NCBI RefSeq assembly: GCF_026241855.1
Contig: NZ_JAPJDC010000001.1
Location: 3,100,001-3,164,000, forward strand
Direction of reading: 5' to 3'
DNA from: Curtobacterium flaccumfaciens pv. betae
Lineage (GTDB): Bacteria > Actinomycetota > Actinomycetes > Actinomycetales > Microbacteriaceae
Length of the DNA stretch: 64,000 nucleotides
Below the pieces are notes generated by a model. It was not told the DNA's origin. It searched no databases and was given only the letters and a program-made list of their open reading frames with translations. This document shows, piece after piece, positions 57,772 through 64,000 of this stretch. Position 1 is the first letter of the stretch. Every line of letters begins with the position of its first letter. A program made the translations under genes and the position numbers.

Positions 57772-59559
57772 ATGGAAGAGCCAGCCGACCAGCACCTGAT
57801 GTCGCTCGTACGGGGTGTCCGTGTGAACCACCGAGCCGCCGGGCCGTATCTCGCGATTGAGCGCTACATCGCGGAACTCGTGGGCGGGCAGCAGGCCCAG
57901 GAATCCGGACCGGATATAGTCTTGGCGCGGGACGGTGCTGCGCCTCTCGCAATTGAACTGAAGCTGCTCAACTCCCAGTTTTTGCCCAAGAACTTTCGTA
58001 ATCGAATCTCGGAAATGCTGGCAGCCTCGGTCGAGACGCGACGCTCTTTTCGCGACGAGGTGACTGTCGTGGCCATACTCCTTTTCCACGGAGACGCCGA
58101 TGGCGCGAGCACCCGCCAAGATCCTGGGCAGCTTTCTTCCGAGCTGGCTTCCCGGCTTCTTCGGGCCAATGACGGTGTGGGATTTGACTCTATATTGGTC
58201 GGCACTGCGGGCGCTGAGTTGGAGTGGAAGTTGTTCGCCACCACTTCGAAGGGTGATCTACCCGTACGACGTCCAACCTCCACGCGAGAGGCGCTCAGCC
58301 TATTGACGATGCAACGCCCGCTTGCCACTCGCCAGAACAGGACAATGCGGGAACGAAAATTCGATCGCTGCTTGCTTGTTGCCGACGAGTGGCGCTCAGG
58401 GCGCGGCGGCATATCCACCGTGAATCGTGAGCTAGCGATCGCTTTAGCCGCCGCCGGCGTTGATTCAGCGGTGATGGTTCCGCATGCTTCAGCGCAAGAT
58501 ATCAAGGCCGCGTCTGACGTCGATGTCGCGCTCGTGACACCCGCACGATTACCCGGGTTGACTGACCGCGAGACACTACTTCTTCGTCCGGTCTTCGCCG
58601 ATCAATCTTGGGTACCTGATGTCATTATCGGACATGGCCGGCTCCTTGGTCCGTTCGCCGCCGCTCAACAGCAACAGTTTTTTCCACATGCGCGTCGCAT
58701 ACATTTCGTTCACACAGATGCCGAACAGCTTGAATCGGCGAAAGAGGTTTTAGGCGGTGGGTCGCGTATGTCAGATTCGGACGCTCGTCGACGACTAGAG
58801 CAGGAACTAGTGCAGTCCGCGCATCTGGTTGTAGGTGTAGGTCCGCTACTTGCCGCAAGTATCCGAGATGACCTCATCGGCCGCGAACCAACAAGTCGCG
58901 TGATTTGCCTGATGCCAGGCTTGCGTGAGGCGTTTGACGTCAGTACGAGTCACACTCCCGTACGTAATCACGTGTTGATCGTGGGGCGCGCTGATGATTT
59001 TCATTCGAAAGGCATAGACATCGCTGCCGAAGCGATGCTAAAGGTTATCGACTTATGGCCGCGAGACAAATCGCATCGTCCCGTCCTCATCATCAGAGGC
59101 GTCCCCGATGAAGCGGCCACGGAAGTCAAGGCTCGTCTCGATGCAATTCTGGAAGGGCGCGTGAAGTTCCACCTACGCCCATTCACTGCGACGGAAACAG
59201 ACGTCACGCAAGATCTCGCTCAAGCGCGCGTACTACTGATGCCTTCGCGGCATGAAGGTTTCGGGCTCGCCGCCTATGAAGCGATTGCAAGTGGCGTACC
59301 GGTGATCATCAGCGCAGAGTCGGGGCTTGCAGAATTTCTGCGCGACTCCGCGATCGATACGAGCCCTTCATCCATCGCGTCGACGAATGATTCACGGACC
59401 CGGCTTGCGGTGGATGCGTGGGCTGACGCAATTCAACGGGTACTCGACGCCCCGCACCTCGCGCGCGCACAGGCGATCGCGCTTCGTGATTCCGTCGCCG
59501 GACTAGTGAACTGGCCGAGTTCAGTCGCGCAGCTTCTCGCGGAGTTCTCGTCGCCGTAG
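57772..59559 (+). CDS. Fusion of PD-(D/E)XK-like domain and GT4 glycosyltransferase
   Basis: 595 residues from the leaderless ATG 57772 (GTG 57715 would add 19). Residues 1-~180: a nuclease-like pattern with Glu30, PDIVL (Asp48) and LAIELKLL (Glu62-x-Lys64), spacing as in PD-(D/E)XK enzymes. Residues ~197-595: a GT-B, family 4 glycosyltransferase with RSGRGGISTVNRELAIALAA at the N-lobe, VLIVGRADDFHSKGIDIAAE, and the EX7E motif HEGFGLAAYEAIASGVPVII (Glu495, Glu503). Codon use is less G+C rich than its neighbours. No companion gene found. The architecture suggests a conflict or surface-modification system; function is unknown. Confidence 0.7.
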   Translation: MEEPADQHLMSLVRGVRVNHRAAGPYLAIERYIAELVGGQQAQESGPDIVLARDGAAPLAIELKLLNSQFLPKNFRNRISEMLAASVETRRSFRDEVTVVAILLFHGDADGASTRQDPGQLSSELASRLLRANDGVGFDSILVGTAGAELEWKLFATTSKGDLPVRRPTSTREALSLLTMQRPLATRQNRTMRERKFDRCLLVADEWRSGRGGISTVNRELAIALAAAGVDSAVMVPHASAQDIKAASDVDVALVTPARLPGLTDRETLLLRPVFADQSWVPDVIIGHGRLLGPFAAAQQQQFFPHARRIHFVHTDAEQLESAKEVLGGGSRMSDSDARRRLEQELVQSAHLVVGVGPLLAASIRDDLIGREPTSRVICLMPGLREAFDVSTSHTPVRNHVLIVGRADDFHSKGIDIAAEAMLKVIDLWPRDKSHRPVLIIRGVPDEAATEVKARLDAILEGRVKFHLRPFTATETDVTQDLAQARVLLMPSRHEGFGLAAYEAIASGVPVIISAESGLAEFLRDSAIDTSPSSIASTNDSRTRLAVDAWADAIQRVLDAPHLARAQAIALRDSVAGLVNWPSSVAQLLAEFSSP

Positions 59560-60160
59560 GAGTGGCAGCATGACCGCTGAGCCGGTGGCCAAGCTCAGGG
59601 TCGCGGCTGCGTCAAGAACTGCTAATCGCAGGATTAGGTGAACTCGGTGTCAACTTCCTGTCAGCGCTGTCGTGGTGTCAGGTCGACTACAGCTGCAAGG
59701 TGGTGTTCGTTGTCTGGCGACGATACGTTTCATCACATGAAAACCGTTGCCATTGGCTGGTTACCAGCGGTCGCGGCCCTGTGCAGTTTTTGAATAGTCC
59801 GGCCGCGCCCTGTTCCCGATGTCGACACGGCGGCGCTCACTCCGATGCAATCATCCGCCTCGCTCACGCCCAGTCGACCGGGGCTGTGTGCCGAACTGAG
59901 CGTCTTCGGCTCATCAGCGACCTGGAGTGGCTCCGGAGCTAATGAGGAGCCTGAGCGTTCCAAGACGCAAGCTTGAGGTGGGGTCCGCCAGCCACAGAGC
60001 TACCCGGTCGGTACGGGGTGCTACACACCCGGCACCTCTCATCTGTGGCGTCGGAGAACCCGCACCAGTTCGCCTGAATATAGGATCTTCTGCCTGACGG
60101 GCAGCTGACCGCTACCGGACGCGCTTTAGCGGACGCGAAGGCCTCTTTCGGCGTTGAACG
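59560..60160. other. 600-base region without supported gene
   Basis: CTAATC-GCAG-GATTAG (59622-59637) is a short inverted repeat after the fusion gene and may terminate it. The remaining frames, including one at 59700-59942, lack start signals and protein-like character. No tRNA or attachment-site repeat was recognised. Confidence 0.4.
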
Positions 60161-60197
60161 CGAGTAGGGACGGCCACGTCACGGCCGCCCCTACTCG
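60161..60197 (-). terminator. Terminator of the 44-residue gene
   Basis: CGAGTAGGG (60161-60169) pairs with CCCTACTCG (60189-60197), and CGGCC with GGCCG inside; 10 bases after the stop codon at 60207 on the minus strand. Confidence 0.7.
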
Positions 60198-60206
60198 CTC
60201 GTTCTG

Positions 60207-60341
60207 CTAGCGCTTGCGCTTGCCCGCCTGGGCGAGAGCGCTCGCTGCGGCCGTCCGCGCAGCGTCGCTGTAGCGCTTGTCCGTCATGATGCGGGACGCC
60301 GTGGACGCGACCTTCGGGCTGGTTTCCTTCTTGTTCGCCAA
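60207..60341 (-). CDS. Small basic protein (44 residues), TTG start
   Basis: Start TTG 60341 with a consensus AAGGAGG six bases upstream. Sequence begins LANKKETSPKVASTASRIMT and ends ALAQAGKRKR. It matches in style a widespread family of ~45-60 residue basic proteins (KKETSPRVASKASxxL... SALSQ) found in mobile and accessory DNA, function unknown. A strong terminator follows, which with the ribosome-binding site argues it is real. Confidence 0.65.
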   Translation of the reverse strand: MANKKETSPKVASTASRIMTDKRYSDAARTAAASALAQAGKRKR

Positions 60342-60373
60342 GGCGAACCTCCTTCAGTCATGCTGGGGTTGAG

Positions 60374-60411
60374 CTGAACGTGGATCTGACGAGCTTCAGA
60401 CCCACGTTCAG
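60374..60411 (-). terminator. Hairpin after the 21-residue gene
   Basis: CTGAACGTGG (60374-60383) pairs with CCACGTTCAG (60402-60411), with an inner CTGA/TCAG stem, 13 bases downstream of the stop at 60424 on the minus strand. Confidence 0.65.
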
Positions 60412-60423
60412 GGTTTGGCTGCA

Positions 60424-60489
60424 TCAGCCCTTCGAGGGGCGGATGCGGATCGTGTAACGAGTCGTGACACGGACGATGCGCTTGGGCAA
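60424..60489 (-). CDS. Very small basic peptide gene (21 residues), TTG start
   Basis: TTG 60489 preceded by GGGAGACGACG encodes LPKRIVRVTTRYTIRIRPSK plus Gly: alternating basic and hydrophobic residues suggesting a beta-hairpin or nucleic-acid-binding peptide. The flanking ribosome-binding site and terminator hairpin support expression. Family unknown. Confidence 0.45.
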   Translation of the reverse strand: MPKRIVRVTTRYTIRIRPSKG

Positions 60490-60538
60490 CGTCGTCTCCC
60501 TTCCCGACCCCACTGACTCTCTCCCCGACACGCCGATC

Positions 60539-60607
60539 ATGTTGACCGGTCGTACCGTCGCTCGTACGCTGGTGAAGTTCACTCCAAGAACAGTCACCTT
60601 CGGGTGA
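60539..60607 (+). CDS. Possible 22-residue peptide or small RNA
   Basis: ATG 60539 encodes MLTGRTVARTLVKFTPRTVT then FG and stop at 60607, immediately followed by a U-tailed terminator. No ribosome-binding site is seen. Either a leaderless peptide or the body of a short non-coding RNA. Confidence 0.25.
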   Translation: MLTGRTVARTLVKFTPRTVTFG

Positions 60608-60651
60608 GGGCCTTGCGATCGCAGTACATCTGCGGTTGCGGGGCCGTTTTT
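60608..60651 (+). terminator. Intrinsic terminator with T-tract
   Basis: GGCC-TTGCGATCGCAG pairs with CTGCGGTTGCGG-GGCC and is followed by GTTTTT, the only canonical T-tailed terminator in the window. It ends a short plus-strand transcript and may also serve the convergent nrdF. Confidence 0.7.
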
Positions 60652-60727
60652 CTATGCGGGTGGTACTTCGATCCCGGCGAGACCGGTTGCCATCCGCTGT
60701 GTTGAGTTGTGAAGTGTCGAGCTAGAC

Positions 60728-61792
<1,065 letters not shown>

Positions 61793-63946
61793 CTACAGCA
61801 TGCAGCTGACGCAGCCCTCGACCTCCGTGCCCTCCAGCGCGAGCTGACGGAGACGGATGTAGTAGATCGTCTTGATGCCCTTGCGCCATGCGTAGATCTG
61901 CGCCTTGTTGATGTCACGCGTGGTGGCGGTGTCCTTGAAGAACAGCGTCAGGGACAGGCCCTGGTCCACGTGCTGCGTCGCCGCGGCGTACGTGTCGATG
62001 ATCTTCTCGGCACCGATCTCGTACGCGTCCTGGTAGTAGTCCAGGTTGTCGTTCGTCATGAACGGCGCCGGGTAGTAGACGCGGCCGAGCTTGCCTTCCT
62101 TGCGGATCTCGATCTTCGACGCGATCGGGTGGATCGACGACGTCGAGTGGTTGATGTACGAGATCGAACCGGTCGGCGGGACGGCCTGCAGGTTCTGGTT
62201 GTAGATGCCGTGCTCCTGGACGGACGCCTTCAGCGCCTTCCAGTCGTCCTGCGTCGGGATCGTGATGTTCGCGTTGTCGAAGAGCGAGGCAACACGAGCG
62301 GTCGCGGGGGTCCACGTCTGGTCGGTGTACTTGTCGAAGAACTCACCCGACGCGTACTTCGAGTCGCGGAAGCCGTCGAAGGTCTCGCCGGTCTCGATCG
62401 CGATCTTGTTCGACGCACGAAGGGCGTGGAACAGCACCGTGTAGAAGTAGATGTTCGTGAAGTCGATGCCCTCTTCAGAGCCGTAGTAGACGCGCTCACG
62501 AGCGAGGTAGCCGTGCAGGTTCATCTGGCCGAGGCCGATGGCGTGCGACTTGTCGTTGCCGTCCTCGACGGAACGCACTGAGGTGATGTGCGACATCTGC
62601 GAGACCGAGGTCAGGCCGCGGATGGCGGTCTCGATGGTCTTGCCGAAGTCGGGCGAGTCCATCGTCAGCGCGATGTTCAGCGAGCCGAGGTTGCAGGAGA
62701 TGTCCTTGCCGATCTCCTTGTAGGACAGGTCCTCGTTGAAGGTCGTCGGGGTGTTGACCTGCAGGATCTCCGAGCACAGGTTGGACATGTTGATCCGACC
62801 CTTGATCGGGTTGGCCTTGTTCACCGTGTCCTCGAACACGATGTACGGGTAGCCCGACTCGAACTGGATCTCGGCGATGGTCGTGAAGAAGTCACGCGCC
62901 TTGATCTTCGTCTTCTTGATGCGCGAGTCGTCGACCATCGCGCGGTAGTTCTCGGAGATCGGGACGTCGCCGAAGGGGACGCCGTAGACCTTCTCGACGT
63001 CGTACGGCGAGAACAGGTACATGTCCTCGTTGTTCTTCGCGAGCTCGAACGTGATGTCCGGCACGACGACGCCGAGGGACAGCGTCTTGATGCGGATCTT
63101 CTCGTCGGCGTTCTCGCGCTTGGTGTCGAGGAACTTCATGATGTCCGGGTGGTGGGCGCTGAGGTAGACCGCGCCGGCACCCTGACGCGCACCGAGCTGG
63201 TTCGCGTAGGAGAAGGAGTCTTCCAGCAGCTTCATCACGGGGATGATGCCCGAGGACTGGTTCTCGATCTGCTTGATCGGGGCGCCGGCCTCGCGGATGT
63301 TGGAGAGGAGCAGGGCCACGCCGCCGCCGCGCTTCGAGAGCTGCAGCGAGGAGTTGATGCCGCGCGAGATCGACTCCATGTTGTCCTCGATGCGGAGCAG
63401 GAAGCAGGAGACGAGCTCGCCGCGCTGTGCCTTCGCCGTGTTGAGGAACGTGGGGGTCGCGGGCTGGAAGCGGCCGGCGACGATCTCTTCGACCAGGTCG
63501 ATGGCGAGCTGCTCGTTGCCCTGGGCCAGGCCGAGGGCGGTCATGACGACGCGGTCCTCGAAGCGCTCCAGGTAACGCTTGCCGTCGAACGTCTTGAGTG
63601 TGTAGCTCGTGTAGTACTTGAACGCGCCGAGGAACGTCTGGAACCGGAACTTCTTCGAGTACGCCAGGTCGTTGAGTCGCTGGATGAAGTCCAGCGAGTA
63701 CATGTCGATCGTGGCTTTTTCGTAGTACTCGTTCTCGACCAGGTAGTCGAGCCGCTCCTTCAGGTTGTGGAAGAAGACGGTGTTCTGGTTGACGTGCTGC
63801 AGGAAGAACTGCTTGGCGGCCTCACGATCCTTGTCGAACTGGATGTTCCCGTCCGCGTCGTAGAGGTTGAGCATCGCGTTGAGGGAGTGGTAGTCCATCC
63901 CCGTCTGCGGCGACGTCAGATCGACGTCTGCAACTGCTGCGTCCAA
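61793..63946 (-). CDS. nrdE: Class Ib ribonucleotide reductase alpha subunit
   Basis: 717 residues. Start taken as TTG 63946 ([15 protein letters not shown] before [14 protein letters not shown]); ATG 63898 is the alternative, and neither has a clear ribosome-binding site. Active-site cysteines: [14 protein letters not shown] and [13 protein letters not shown], with the C-terminal redox pair EGCVSCML. Radical-site and substrate motifs include [20 protein letters not shown], and [20 protein letters not shown]. Reduces ribonucleoside diphosphates with NrdF; nrdI/nrdH, if present, lie beyond the window. Confidence 0.93.
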   Translation of the reverse strand: MDAAVADVDLTSPQTGMDYHSLNAMLNLYDADGNIQFDKDREAAKQFFLQHVNQNTVFFHNLKERLDYLVENEYYEKATIDMYSLDFIQRLNDLAYSKKFRFQTFLGAFKYYTSYTLKTFDGKRYLERFEDRVVMTALGLAQGNEQLAIDLVEEIVAGRFQPATPTFLNTAKAQRGELVSCFLLRIEDNMESISRGINSSLQLSKRGGGVALLLSNIREAGAPIKQIENQSSGIIPVMKLLEDSFSYANQLGARQGAGAVYLSAHHPDIMKFLDTKRENADEKIRIKTLSLGVVVPDITFELAKNNEDMYLFSPYDVEKVYGVPFGDVPISENYRAMVDDSRIKKTKIKARDFFTTIAEIQFESGYPYIVFEDTVNKANPIKGRINMSNLCSEILQVNTPTTFNEDLSYKEIGKDISCNLGSLNIALTMDSPDFGKTIETAIRGLTSVSQMSHITSVRSVEDGNDKSHAIGLGQMNLHGYLARERVYYGSEEGIDFTNIYFYTVLFHALRASNKIAIETGETFDGFRDSKYASGEFFDKYTDQTWTPATARVASLFDNANITIPTQDDWKALKASVQEHGIYNQNLQAVPPTGSISYINHSTSSIHPIASKIEIRKEGKLGRVYYPAPFMTNDNLDYYQDAYEIGAEKIIDTYAAATQHVDQGLSLTLFFKDTATTRDINKAQIYAWRKGIKTIYYIRLRQLALEGTEVEGCVSCML

Positions 63947-64000
63947 AATGCATCCAATCCTGAGTTGACCGCCGACACGTCGTCAGGGGTCCCGAAGAGT

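Noticed and set aside
59700-59942. An 80-codon frame after the fusion gene
   Set aside because: No ribosome-binding site, no leaderless promoter and no recognisable fold or composition.
59990-60120. Possible tRNA or attachment site near the end of the accessory region
   Set aside because: No cloverleaf, TpsiC-like GTTCGA or CCA-end pattern could be assembled, and no duplicated flank was found.

Overview
The window is high-G+C actinobacterial chromosome. Gene content, leaderless GTG/ATG starts behind TAnnnT -10 boxes, a class Ib ribonucleotide reductase (nrdEF), cytoplasmic GH10 and GH42 hydrolases and many small regulators suggest Microbacteriaceae, most like Curtobacterium; the genus is an inference from gene families, not a search. 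No rRNA, tRNA, CRISPR array or insertion sequence was recognised.

Layout. 1-5.5 kb: a RimK-type ligase (cut by the window edge) divergent from a retropepsin-like RimK partner; a TetR/esterase pair divergent from an MFS exporter; a YCII protein; a membrane protein/wHTH pair. 5.6-9.7 kb: NarL-type two-component system followed by an ABC-2 exporter. 9.7-16 kb: XRE/DUF2975 pair, YeiH-type exporter, hydrolase, a mini-protein with two DivIVA motifs, an MFS transporter. 16-22.7 kb: a 5-oxoproline unit: pxpABC, a DUF969/DUF979/DUF2891 operon and a GntR/FCD regulator, with the same palindrome (TTGTTCAACAA) at both operon promoters. 23.6-26.9 kb: DUF6421, SDR and threonine-aldolase-like operon. 26.9-31 kb: citrate-type transporter divergent from a CitA/CitB-like two-component system. 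31-37.4 kb: GH10 xylanase, lipoproteins, an Abhydrolase_8 protein and a rearranged remnant of a second GH10 gene. 37.4-45.4 kb: MarR/SDR pair, then a GH42 beta-galactosidase operon with its sugar ABC importer and LacI regulator. 45.5-48.6 kb: LysR divergent from mesX-mesD (folate-independent methionine synthase).

48.9-53 kb is the most interesting part: an operon resembling the Bacillus SDP cannibalism-toxin system, with two tandem SdpC-like toxin precursors, SdpA-like and SdpB-like maturation proteins, a DUF1648 (SdpI N-terminal-like) protein and a CPBP membrane protease, all overlapping or closely spaced. The two precursor genes are almost identical through signal and pro-region but unrelated in the mature hydrophobic tail.

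53-60.6 kb is accessory DNA: PRC-barrel protein, DszC/SfnB-like flavoenzyme, a secreted repeat protein, a decayed polymorphic-toxin C-terminal cassette with an intact presumed immunity gene and a second broken cassette, a fusion of a PD-(D/E)XK-like domain to a GT4 glycosyltransferase in lower-G+C DNA, and very small basic genes. 60.7-64 kb returns to core sequence with nrdF and nrdE. A dispersed hairpin family with core GGAGGCGCGG recurs in intergenic spaces through the whole window.
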